Shown piece after piece: positions 44,317 to 53,700 of a stretch of 64,000 nt of DNA (position 1 is its first letter; each line of letters starts with the position of its first letter). Position numbers and translations under genes: made by a program. The notes beneath the pieces were generated by a model. That model made no database searches. It was not told the DNA's origin and worked only from the letters and a program-made list of their open reading frames with translations. This DNA is from Alphaproteobacteria bacterium HGW-Alphaproteobacteria-4 (GTDB lineage Bacteria > Pseudomonadota > Alphaproteobacteria > Rhodobacterales > Rhodobacteraceae), in assembly GCA_002842855.1 (NCBI GenBank), contig PHEE01000006.1, positions 44,905 through 108,904 on the forward strand. Reading direction: 5' to 3'.

Positions 44317-45912
44317 ATGGCACCCCGCGTTCTCGTATCCGACAAGCTTTCTGAAACCGCCGTGCAGATTTTCCGCGACCGGGGGGTAGAGGTGGATTAC
44401 CTGCCCGACCTTGGCAAGGACAAGGAAAAGCTGCTGGAGGTGATCGGCCGGTATGACGGTCTTGCGATCCGCTCGGCCACCAAGGTGACCGAAAAGATCC
44501 TTGCCGCCGCAACCAACCTCAAGGTCATCGGCCGCGCCGGGATCGGCGTTGACAACGTCGATATTCCCGCCGCCAGCAAGAAGGGGGTGATCGTGATGAA
44601 CACGCCCTTCGGCAACTCGGTCACCACCGCCGAACACGCGATTGCAATGATGTTCGCGGTGGCGCGGCAACTGCCCGAAGCCAGCGCCAGCACCCATGCC
44701 GGCAAGTGGGAGAAAAACCGCTTCATGGGGGCGGAGCTGTTCAACAAGACCCTGGGCGTTATCGGCGCGGGCAACATTGGCGGCATCGTCTGCGACCGCG
44801 CCCTGGGGCTGAAGATGAAAGTCATCGCCTATGACCCGTTCCTGAGCGACGAGCGCGCGCAAAAGATGGGCGTGACCAAGGTCGAGCTTGATGACCTGCT
44901 GGCGCGTGCCGATTTCATCACCCTGCATGTGCCGATGACCGAAAAGACCCGCAACATCCTGAGCCGCGAGGCGCTGGCCAAAACCAAGCGCGGTGTGCGC
45001 ATCATCAACTGCGCGCGGGGCGGGCTGATTGACGAGGCGGCGCTGGTCGATGCGCTGAAATCGGGGCAGGTAGCGGGCGCGGCGCTCGATGTGTTTGCCA
45101 CCGAACCGGCAACCGAATCGCCGCTGTTTGGCATGCCCAACGTGGTCTGCACGCCGCATCTGGGTGCCTCGACCACCGAGGCGCAGGAAAACGTGGCCCT
45201 GCAGGTGGCCGAGCAGATGGCCGATTATCTGCTGACCGGGGCGGTGCAAAACGCGCTCAACATGCCTTCGGTCACGGCGGAAGAGGCGGCGGTGATGGGG
45301 CCGTGGCTGAAACTTGCCGCGCATCTGGGCGCCTTCGTGGGCCAGATGACCGACGAGCCGATCCGCGCGATCAACATTCTTTATGACGGCGCGGTGGCCG
45401 ACATGAACCTTGCGGCACTCAACTGTGCTGCGATTGCGGGCATCATGCAGGCCACCAACCCCGATGTGAACATGGTTTCGGCCCCGGTCATCGCCAAGGA
45501 ACGCGGCGTGCAGATTGCCACCACCCGGCAGGAAAAATCGGGTGCGTTTGATGCCTATATCAAGTTGACGGTGGTCACCGAGACCCGCGAACGTTCGGTG
45601 GCGGGCACCTGCTTTGCCGATGGCAAGCCGCGCTTCATCCAGATCAAGGGCATCAATATCGACGCCGAGGTGGGGGCGCATATGCTCTACACGACCAATC
45701 GCGACGTGCCGGGCATCATCGGCACCCTGGGCGGCACCATGGGCAAGCACGGCGTCAACATCGCCAACTTTACCCTCGGCCGGGCGGCGGCCGGCGGTGA
45801 TGCCATCGCCATTCTCTACCTGGACGAGCCGCTGGCGCCCGAGGTGATTGCCGAACTGGAAGCGACCGGGCTTTTCCAGCAAGTCAAGCCGCTGGAGTTT
45901 GAGGTCGCCTGA
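44317..45912 (+). CDS. serA: D-3-phosphoglycerate dehydrogenase (long form)
   Basis: 531 residues, long form with catalytic, NAD-binding, intervening (ASB) and C-terminal ACT domains. NAD motif GVIGAGNIGGIV; catalytic VRIINCARGGLIDE (Arg), DVFATEPATESPLFG (Glu) and CTPHLGAST (His). ACT domain about 455-531. First committed serine step, usually inhibited by serine through the ACT domain. AAGGAG precedes the ATG. A strong terminator follows, so serC-serA ends here. Confidence 0.97.
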   Translation: MAPRVLVSDKLSETAVQIFRDRGVEVDYLPDLGKDKEKLLEVIGRYDGLAIRSATKVTEKILAAATNLKVIGRAGIGVDNVDIPAASKKGVIVMNTPFGNSVTTAEHAIAMMFAVARQLPEASASTHAGKWEKNRFMGAELFNKTLGVIGAGNIGGIVCDRALGLKMKVIAYDPFLSDERAQKMGVTKVELDDLLARADFITLHVPMTEKTRNILSREALAKTKRGVRIINCARGGLIDEAALVDALKSGQVAGAALDVFATEPATESPLFGMPNVVCTPHLGASTTEAQENVALQVAEQMADYLLTGAVQNALNMPSVTAEEAAVMGPWLKLAAHLGAFVGQMTDEPIRAINILYDGAVADMNLAALNCAAIAGIMQATNPDVNMVSAPVIAKERGVQIATTRQEKSGAFDAYIKLTVVTETRERSVAGTCFADGKPRFIQIKGINIDAEVGAHMLYTTNRDVPGIIGTLGGTMGKHGVNIANFTLGRAAAGGDAIAILYLDEPLAPEVIAELEATGLFQQVKPLEFEVA

Positions 45913-45932
45913 ATGTTGTGGTAACGAGTGTC

Positions 45933-45963
45933 GGCCCCCTGCCACACGCGGGGGGCCTTTTCT
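45933..45963 (+). terminator. Rho-independent terminator after serA
   Basis: GGCCCCC (45933-45939) pairs with GGGGGCC (45951-45957), then TTTTCTTT. Confidence 0.85.
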
Positions 45964-45975
45964 TTGCGAGGCAGC

Positions 45976-46710
45976 ATGCAGACCTATGCCATCGGCGACA
46001 TTCATGGCCATCTGGCCTTGTTGGAGCAGGCGCACGCGCTGATCGCCGCCGACCGCGCGCGGCATGGCGAGGCCGATGCGCCGGTGGTGCATGTGGGCGA
46101 TGTGGTGGACCGCGGGCCAGACAGCCGCGGTGCCATCGAGTTTTTGCTGCGCGGGCAGGCAGAGGGGCAGCCCTGGGTGGTGCTCAAGGGCAACCATGAC
46201 CGCATGTTTGCGGGGTTCCTCGACGACCCTTGGGCGCGCGACCCCGGATTGCGGGCCGAGCTGAGCTGGTTTCATCCGCGCCTTGGCGGGCCGGGCACGC
46301 TCGAATCCTACGGGCTGCGCGAACCGGCGAACCGGCCGGTCGACCAGGTGCACGCCGAGGCGCTGGCCGCGGTGCCGCAGGCGCACCGCGACTGGCTGGC
46401 CGGGCTGCCGCTGCATCTTTTGCGCGGGCAGGCGCTGTTCGTGCACGCGGGCATCCGCCCCGGTGTTGACCTCGCGGCGCAGCGCGAAGATGACCTCTTG
46501 TGGATTCGCGCCGAGTTTCTCGAAGATACCCGCGACCACGGCGCACTGATCGTGCATGGCCACACCGCGATTGAAACCCCGCGCCACCACGGCAACCGGC
46601 TGAACATCGACAGTTCGGCAGCCTACGGCGGCCCGGTTTCTGCGGTGGTGATCGAGGGCCGCGACGCCTGGCTGCTGACCCCGGCCGGGCGGGTGCGTTT
46701 GACCCCCTGA
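45976..46710 (+). CDS. Calcineurin-type metallophosphoesterase
   Basis: 244 residues with the full metal site: GDIHGH (7-12), GDVVDRGPDSR, GNHDR and HGHT, plus LFVHAG. Similar to PrpA/ApaH-like serine-threonine or bis-nucleotide phosphatases. No signal peptide. Its ATG lies inside the end of the serA terminator region, so it may have its own promoter or use read-through. Confidence 0.88.
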   Translation: MQTYAIGDIHGHLALLEQAHALIAADRARHGEADAPVVHVGDVVDRGPDSRGAIEFLLRGQAEGQPWVVLKGNHDRMFAGFLDDPWARDPGLRAELSWFHPRLGGPGTLESYGLREPANRPVDQVHAEALAAVPQAHRDWLAGLPLHLLRGQALFVHAGIRPGVDLAAQREDDLLWIRAEFLEDTRDHGALIVHGHTAIETPRHHGNRLNIDSSAAYGGPVSAVVIEGRDAWLLTPAGRVRLTP

Positions 46711-46771
46711 CCTGCGCAGGGCACGGCCGCGCGGCCTTGCCAATGCAGTGCGCGCGTGGTTGCATCGGCCC

Positions 46772-47317
46772 ATGCGTATGCACGTGATGCCTTGGGTCTG
46801 GGCAGCGGTGCTGATGGCGGGCGCTGCCGTTGCCATGCTGCTGTCGGGGCGCGCCTTGGTCTGCCCTTGCGGCAGCATACGATTTGCCAGTGCGGCGGCG
46901 GAAACGGCGCAGGTCTCGCAACAGTTCACCGATTGGTACACGCTTTCGCATCTGGTGCACGGGCTGTTGCTTTATGGCGCTGCGTGGTGGCTGTTGCCCC
47001 GGTTGGCGGTGCCGGGGCGCATGCTGGCTGCGGTGGCGGTTGAGGCGGTCTGGGAGGTGGTCGAGAACTCGAACTTCGTGATCGCGCATTTCCGGGCGGA
47101 TGAGGCGGCGCTGGGCGCGGTGGGCGATACCGTGCTGAATGCGCAAGGCGACATTCTGGCGATGATCGCCGGGTTCTGGCTGGCACGCTGGCTGCCTGTC
47201 CGGGCCTCGGTGGCGCTTGCGCTGGCGCTGGAACTGGCGGCCTATTGGGCGATTCGCGATGGGCTTGTGCTGATCGTGCTCGACACCGTTCTGGCGATGC
47301 TCGGGTCCGGAGGCTGA
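46772..47317 (+). CDS. DUF2585 (UPF0314) membrane protein
   Basis: 181 residues, three to four helices; QQFTDWYTLSHLVHGLLLYG and EVVENSNFVIAHF are family hallmarks. Role unknown. An in-frame GTG at 46748 would add eight residues. Confidence 0.85.
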   Translation: MRMHVMPWVWAAVLMAGAAVAMLLSGRALVCPCGSIRFASAAAETAQVSQQFTDWYTLSHLVHGLLLYGAAWWLLPRLAVPGRMLAAVAVEAVWEVVENSNFVIAHFRADEAALGAVGDTVLNAQGDILAMIAGFWLARWLPVRASVALALALELAAYWAIRDGLVLIVLDTVLAMLGSGG

Positions 47318-47395
47318 GCCGCTACGCGGCGTTACGGCTGGCGCGGCCGGGCGCGGCGCGCTAGGCTTTGTCCGAAACCTCTGGGGGAGACCATC

Positions 47396-48571
47396 ATGAC
47401 CGACATCGTCATTCTGTCTGGCGCGCGCACCGCCATCGGCACCTTCGGCGGCAGCCTTTCGGGCCTTGGCCCGATCGAGCTTGCCACCATCGCCTTCAAG
47501 GCGGCGCTGGAGCGGGCCGGGGTCGCGGGCGCGCAGATCGGGCATGTGATGCTGGGCCATGTCATCAACACCGAACCGCGCGACATGTATGTAAGCCGGG
47601 TTGCCGCGATCAAGGCCAGTGTGCCCGATACCACCCCGGCGATGAACGTGAACCGGCTTTGCGGCTCGGGCGCGCAGGCGATCGTTTCGGCGGTGCAGGC
47701 GCTGCAACTGGCCGATGCCGATTTCGCGCTGGCGGGCGGCGCCGAATGCATGAGCCGCTCGCCCTACATTCTGCAACAGGCGCGCTGGGGCCAGAAGATG
47801 GGCGACGTCAAGGCGCTCGACATGATGACCGGGGCGCTGACCTGCCCGTTCGGCACCGGCCACATGGGGGTAACGGCCGAAAACGTGGCGCGCGAGATCA
47901 CCATCAGCCGTGCCGATCAGGATGCTTTTGCGCTGGAAAGCCAGCGCCGGGCGGCGGCGGCGATTGCGGCAGGGCATTTCAAGGCTGAAATCGTGCCAGT
48001 CGAAATTGTCGGGCGTAAAGGCACGGTGGTGTTCGATACCGACGAGCACCCCAAGGTCACCAGCCTTGAGGCGCTGGCAGGGCTCAGGCCTGCATTCCAG
48101 AAAGACGGCACGGTTACGGCGGGCAATGCCAGCGGCATCAATGACGGCGCGGCGGCGCTTGTGCTCGCGCGGGCCGACGCGGCGGCAAAGGCGGGGCTTG
48201 CACCACGCGCGCGCATTCTCGGCTATGCCCATGCCGGGGTGCGCCCCGAGGTGATGGGGCTTGGCCCGGTGCCCGCGGTGCGCGCGCTTCTGGCGCGCAC
48301 CGGGCTGAAGCTGAACGATTTCGACTGGATCGAGTCGAACGAGGCCTTTGCCGCGCAGGCGATTGCGGTAACGCGCGAGCTTGGCCTCGACCCGGCGCGC
48401 GTGAACCCCTCGGGCGGCGCGATTGCACTGGGTCACCCGGTTGGCGCCACCGGGGCGCTGCTGACGGTGAAGGCGCTGCACGCGTTGGAACGCACCGGCG
48501 GCCACCGCGCGCTGATCACCATGTGCATCGGCGGCGGGCAAGGCATAGCGCTGGCGATCGAACGGGCCTGA
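47396..48571 (+). CDS. Acetyl-CoA C-acyltransferase (thiolase)
   Basis: 391 residues with the full thiolase set: C89 ([11 protein letters not shown]), H347 ([10 protein letters not shown]) and C377 (CIGGGQG). It condenses or cleaves acyl-CoA; biosynthetic (PhaA-like) or degradative use cannot be separated from sequence alone. GGGGGAGA lies 6 bases before the ATG. Confidence 0.93.
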   Translation: MTDIVILSGARTAIGTFGGSLSGLGPIELATIAFKAALERAGVAGAQIGHVMLGHVINTEPRDMYVSRVAAIKASVPDTTPAMNVNRLCGSGAQAIVSAVQALQLADADFALAGGAECMSRSPYILQQARWGQKMGDVKALDMMTGALTCPFGTGHMGVTAENVAREITISRADQDAFALESQRRAAAAIAAGHFKAEIVPVEIVGRKGTVVFDTDEHPKVTSLEALAGLRPAFQKDGTVTAGNASGINDGAAALVLARADAAAKAGLAPRARILGYAHAGVRPEVMGLGPVPAVRALLARTGLKLNDFDWIESNEAFAAQAIAVTRELGLDPARVNPSGGAIALGHPVGATGALLTVKALHALERTGGHRALITMCIGGGQGIALAIERA

Positions 48572-48579
48572 TCCTGCAC

Positions 48580-48653
48580 GCTTGCCTTGGCCTAAATATC
48601 CCCGCCGGAGGCGCCTGACCGCGCGTTGCGCGCCTCCGGCGGGGGTATTTAGG
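48580..48653. repeat. Interspersed repeat forming a 24-bp inverted repeat, bidirectional terminator
   Basis: 48580-48612 is the same 33-base unit as at 28331. Its last part, 48591-48614, is inverted at 48630-48653 with one mismatch around a 15-base loop, giving a very stable hairpin between convergent thiolase and pbpC. T-rich stretches flank both arms (TATTTAGG), so it can stop transcription from both sides. Confidence 0.75.
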
Positions 48654-48668
48654 CGTCGAAGACATGGT

Positions 48669-50705
48669 TCAGCGCAGGGTGATTTCGGCGCGGGCTGCGT
48701 TGCCTTTGGCGTCGATCACGCTCAGCGTGACGAAGCCGGGGCCGGGCATCGGCAGGGTGGTATCACGCGCGCGGATCGTCAGCGCCACGGGCACACCATT
48801 GGCAAGCCAGGTGAACGGCGGGGTGCCGCCAAGGATCTTTACCGCCAGCGCGCCGCCGGGGGCTTCGACCAGCGCGCCATCAGGTGGAAACACCAGATCG
48901 GGTGCGTCGGGGTTGGTGGTGGCAAAAGCCGCATCGCGCGGCCGGAAGCGTTGCAGCGGTTGCGGCAGGCGCTCGGTGGGCAGCAGCAGCGTGGCCGGGG
49001 GGGGTGGCGGCAGTGGGTCGGGGGTGCTTTTTGCCCGCCCGATCAGCTCGAACAGAATCGGGGCGGCCAGATCGCCGCCGAAGGCACCCGGCACCGGGGT
49101 GCCATCGGCGCGGCCAAGCCAGACGCCTGCCACATGGCGGCCATCGAACCCCAGCGCCAGCGCATCGCGGTGGCCATAGCTGGTGCCGGTCTTGTAGGCG
49201 ATGCGGCCGGGTGCTGCGCCTGCGGGGGGCGCGAGGCCGGCAAGGATGTCGGCCACTTGCCAGCCCGCAACCGCACCAAAAAGCCGCTGCGGCAGCTCGC
49301 GCCCTTGGCCCGGCAGCGGCGAGAGCGTGATCGGCGCACCTTGGCGGGCGAGCGCTGCGTAGGCCTGCACCAGCCCTTCAAGGCTGACCCCGACCCCGCC
49401 CAGTGCGACCGCCAGCCCCGGCGTGCCCTCGACCACGGCATCAACCCCGGCGCGTTTCAGCGTGGCCAGCAGCCGCGCCGGGCCGACCGCCTCGGTCAGA
49501 CTGACGGCGGGGATATTCAGCGAGGCTTGCAGGGCGGCGCGCACTGTCAGCGTGCCGCGAAACTGGCGGTCGAAGTTTTGCGGCCGCCAGGCGCCGAAGG
49601 CGGTGGGGCGGTCTTCGATCAGGGTTTCGGGGTGGGCGAGGCCGTCATCGAAAGCCAGCGCATAGACGAAGGGCTTGAGCGTGGAACCGGGCGAGCGCAG
49701 CGCGGTGGTCATATCGACAAAGCCGGCGCGGGCGTCGTTGCTCCATTCGGCGCCGCCGACATGGGCGAGGATTTCGCCGTTGCGATGGTCGGCAAGGATC
49801 AGCGCAGCGGTCAGCCGCCCCTCTTGCCCGGCAATGGCGCGCAGGGCGAGTGCTTCGGCGGCGCGTTGCAGGGTGGCGTCGATGGTGGTGGCGATGCGCA
49901 GCGCCTCGGGCTGGGCACGGTGCAGCCGCTCGGTCAGGTGCGGCGCGAGGGTGGGAAACGCGCGGCGGGTGGTGGGCACGGGTTCGCGGGCGGCCGCGGC
50001 CACCTGCTCGGCATCAAGCGCGCCTTGCGCGAGCAGGCGTGCCAGCACGCGTGCGCGCGCGGCTTCCGCGGCTTCGGGCGAGCGGTCAGGGCGGCGCAGC
50101 TCGGGCGATTGCGGCAGCGCCACCAGCAGCGCCGCCTCGGCTGGGGTCAGGCGGCGCGGTTCCTTGCCGAAATAGGCGAGGGAGGCGGCGCGGATACCTT
50201 CGAGGTTGCCGCCATAGGGGGCGAGCCGCAGATAGAGGTCGAGGATTTCGACCTTGTTCAGCCGCCCTTCCAGCGCCAGCGCCACGCGGGCCTGCCGCAG
50301 TTTGCCTGCTACGGTTCCGGTCGGCCCCTCCTCCAAAAGCCGTGCGACCTGCATGGTCAGCGTCGAGGCACCCGAGACGATGCGGCGGTGCCAGAGGGTC
50401 TGCACCACGGCGCGGGCGATGGCGCGCAGATCGACCCCGGAATGGGAATAAAAGCGCCGGTCTTCATAGGCGAGCAACATGGTGACAAAGCGTTCATCTA
50501 CCGGCCCCGGTGCCAGCCGCCAGCGGCCATCAGATACCTGAAAGGCGCGCAGCAGGGTGCCATCGCGCGCCAGCACCTCGGTGCCGACGGTTACCGAGAG
50601 CAGCGGCAGGTCGGTGCGGGCGACCCAGTCACGGCCTGCATCCAAAGCGGCGGTGGCGGCCCAGAGAGCCGCCACCAGCCAGATCAGTCTGGTGCCCGCG
50701 CGCAC
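48669..50705 (-). CDS. pbpC: Penicillin-binding protein 1C
   Basis: 678 residues from GTG 50705. One N-terminal membrane helix; transglycosylase domain with catalytic E81 (AYEDRRFYSHSG) and RRIVSGASTLTMQVARL; transpeptidase domain with S341-x-x-K344 (GSTLKPF), S395-L-N397 and K505-T-G (AYKTGTS); BiPBP_C domain at the end (about 590-678). Bifunctional peptidoglycan synthase. It follows the alpha-2-macroglobulin gene by 4 bases, the well known pair. Confidence 0.96.
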   Translation of the reverse strand: MRAGTRLIWLVAALWAATAALDAGRDWVARTDLPLLSVTVGTEVLARDGTLLRAFQVSDGRWRLAPGPVDERFVTMLLAYEDRRFYSHSGVDLRAIARAVVQTLWHRRIVSGASTLTMQVARLLEEGPTGTVAGKLRQARVALALEGRLNKVEILDLYLRLAPYGGNLEGIRAASLAYFGKEPRRLTPAEAALLVALPQSPELRRPDRSPEAAEAARARVLARLLAQGALDAEQVAAAAREPVPTTRRAFPTLAPHLTERLHRAQPEALRIATTIDATLQRAAEALALRAIAGQEGRLTAALILADHRNGEILAHVGGAEWSNDARAGFVDMTTALRSPGSTLKPFVYALAFDDGLAHPETLIEDRPTAFGAWRPQNFDRQFRGTLTVRAALQASLNIPAVSLTEAVGPARLLATLKRAGVDAVVEGTPGLAVALGGVGVSLEGLVQAYAALARQGAPITLSPLPGQGRELPQRLFGAVAGWQVADILAGLAPPAGAAPGRIAYKTGTSYGHRDALALGFDGRHVAGVWLGRADGTPVPGAFGGDLAAPILFELIGRAKSTPDPLPPPPPATLLLPTERLPQPLQRFRPRDAAFATTNPDAPDLVFPPDGALVEAPGGALAVKILGGTPPFTWLANGVPVALTIRARDTTLPMPGPGFVTLSVIDAKGNAARAEITLR

Positions 50706-50709
50706 GGGC

Positions 50710-53700
50710 CTAGTTGACCGTTACCTGCCCGGCATCGGTCTGGGCGCGCTGGTCGGGGCGATACATGTCTTCCACGCTGGCCGCCGGGTGATGGAAGCTG
50801 CCGGGGCTGATCGCGCGCACGATATAGGCGAGGCGGAAGATATCGTTGCCATGCCAGTCGATCGCCGCAAGGAAACGGTCCTGCCGGAACTCGGTCATCG
50901 AGGTGCCGCCTTCGACATCCAGCCAGTCGAGCGCGGCGATGTCCCCTGCGCGCAGAAGGTTCGGGTTGTCGATCTCGAACCCGGCAGGCAGCGGATCGTT
51001 GACCATCAGCCGCGCTGCGCCATCGCGCGCATGCGGGATGATTTCGAGCACCGTTACAAGCCGCGTGCCCTGCGCCACGCTTTCGGGCGAAACCGCCTCG
51101 CCTTCCAGCGTGTAGTAGATGCGGTTGATCGTGTAGCCCTTGCCACCGGCAGGTTCCGGCACCTCGGGCACGCCGAAAACGGTCAGAGTCAGCGTTTCCT
51201 GCCTGAGCGAGCCATTGCCGATGCTGGCGGGGCTGAAGCCCGGCCCGTCATCGAGCACCCGCACCAACGGCCCGGTGAAGGGCGCGCCGTTGAGGGTAAA
51301 GCCCTCGGCGCCGGGGCGGTCGATCAGCGCATGGGTGGCCATCAGGGCCCAGGTCGCCTCTTGCGTCGAAAGCCGCTGGCCCAGAAGCCGGGTGGCAAGC
51401 GCTTGCCCCGCGCTGTCGGCGGCGATGGCGTTTGACCCTGCCTCGACCGCCAGCGCCAGAACCGCCGCCTGATCGCGCAGGCGGGTGCCATAGTCGGCCC
51501 GCCAGAGCGCGGTTTCGGGCGCGCGGTCGGCCATCAGCCGTGCGGCGCGGGCAAACATTGCGTCAGCCCGCGTCTGCTCGCCGTATGAGGCGAGTGCTGC
51601 CCCCAGTTGCGCCGCAGCCAGCGGGGTGGCGAAATCATCGCCTTTCACATCGGCGTAGTAGCGCAGATCGCCCACTGGCACCGCGCCTTCACGCGCCAGC
51701 ACCATCAGCGCGTAGGCGATTTCGACACCACCGCCGTTCGACCCAGCGTCAAACTCGGGCGCGTAGTTCACCTGATTGCGCAGGTTGTCGAGCGCGTTGC
51801 GGAAGGCGTTTGCGGGCACCGCATAGCCCTGCGTCTGCGCCCGGCTGAGGAAATCGGTCACATAGGCATCAAGCCAGAGGTCGCCACTGTCGGGATACCA
51901 GAGGCCAAAGGCGCCCGAGGCATCCTGATTGGTCAGCACCTCGGCAATGGTTCTGGTGATGCGGATGGCAACGTCTTCCGTCTCGCTCAGCCCCATCGCG
52001 GCGGCGACATCGCTGAAATATAGCAGCGGCAGCGCCTTTGAGGTGATCTGCTCGGTGCAGCCGTAGGGGTAAGCGTTGAGCGAGGCGAGCAGCCCCGCCG
52101 TATCGAACCGCGCCAACGGCCCGACTGCAAGTGTGGCGCGCCCGGTGCCGGGCACGAGGCCATCGAACACGTTGGCATCAAGCGTGAAGCTCTTGCCCGC
52201 CGCCAGTTCAAACCGCGACTGGCGTGAAACCGCGGGGTCGAGCCGCTGCACCGGAATGCTGAGCACCTTCTCAAGCTGTTTGCCGTCGGGGGTGGTCAGC
52301 ACGATACGCAGGCTTTGCACGCCTTCCACATCGCCCGCCGTGACCGGGATGCTCAGCGTGAAGGTGCGGCGCGGCGCAAGGTTCACCTCGAACGGCGACT
52401 TGCCAAGCCGCAGACCGGTCGCGGAGACCGCAAGCGGCATCCGCCCGGCCGGGCCGGTGGCATGGGTGATTTCCAGCAGCAACCGCGACTGGTCCCCAGG
52501 CGCCATGAAACGCGGCACGGTGGCCGTAACCACCACAGGGTCACGCACCAGAACATCGGTATTCGCCTGGCCCACGCCCGAGGCCGACCATACCACCGCC
52601 ATCAGCCGCACGGTGCCGTTGAAGGCGGGCATGGCAAAATCAGTTCGGGCATAGCCATCGGGGCCAACGGTCAGCGGGCCGCTGAAATAGGCAACCAGTT
52701 CTTCTGTCGGTGGGGGCGCCTGCATCTTCAGCCCGGCGTTGGCATCGCCGCCCGATCGCAGAATGCCAAGGGTTCCGGCGCGCCCGTCGATCAGGCGGCC
52801 ATAGAGGTCGCGCAGGGCGACGCCAAGGCGGCGCTGGCCAAAGTAATGCGCGGCAGGGTCGGGCGATTTGAAGCCGGTCAGGTTCAGGATGCCCAGATCG
52901 ACGGCAGCAATAGTGGCATAGGCGGTTTCGCCCGCAGCCACGCCATCGACCTTGAGCGCGACCGGAAGGGGCGCGCGCGGGTCAGAACTGGCGGGCACCT
53001 CGAACGCCACGCCAAGGTGGTGGGCGCCGGGGTCAACCTTTGCGTGGGCAAGCCCGAGCGCGCGGTTCGGCACCCGGTCACCCGCCACTTCGGCAAGCGG
53101 GCGCAGCACCGAGGCGGTGACATAGGCGCCCGCCCCCCATTCATCCGTCACCGGCAGCGCAATCACGTTTTCGCCTGCGGTAACGGCCACGGTTTGCAGC
53201 GAAATCAGGTGGTTGGAAAGCACCGAGACAACTGCCACGCCATCGGCCTGCGGCACGATGCGCAGCCGCGCGGTATCGCCCGGGCGGTAGCTGGCAGCAT
53301 CCAGCGACAACGCCAACCGGTCGGGGCTTTCCAGTGCCCCGGCGGCGGCATACCAGCCCGCGTCAAAACCCATCGATGCGGCGGTGTAGGCGCCGCTGGC
53401 GGATTCGACCTTCAACTCGTAATGGCCCCAGTCAACACGCGCACCAATCTCCTGCGCGCCGGCGGCGGTCAGGGCAAGGTCACCTTCGGCAACGCGGGTG
53501 CGGTGGGTGACGGGTTCCCAGTTCCAGGTGCCCGAAATGGCGTACCACTGGTACCGGGTTTCGATGCGGTTCAGCGTCCAATGCGCGGGCATCGTGGTGG
53601 CGGTGCCTTCGGGTCCGAGGGCGACGATCTGGAACCGCGCTTGCGCGCCTTCGGCGACCGCTTCATCGGCAAACATAGGCTTGATGCCAAGGAATGGCCG

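Noticed and set aside
44302..48541. 879- and 785-codon minus-strand frames opposite serA, the phosphoesterase and the thiolase
   Set aside because: Both are His/Arg/Gln-rich shadows of conserved genes with complete active sites.
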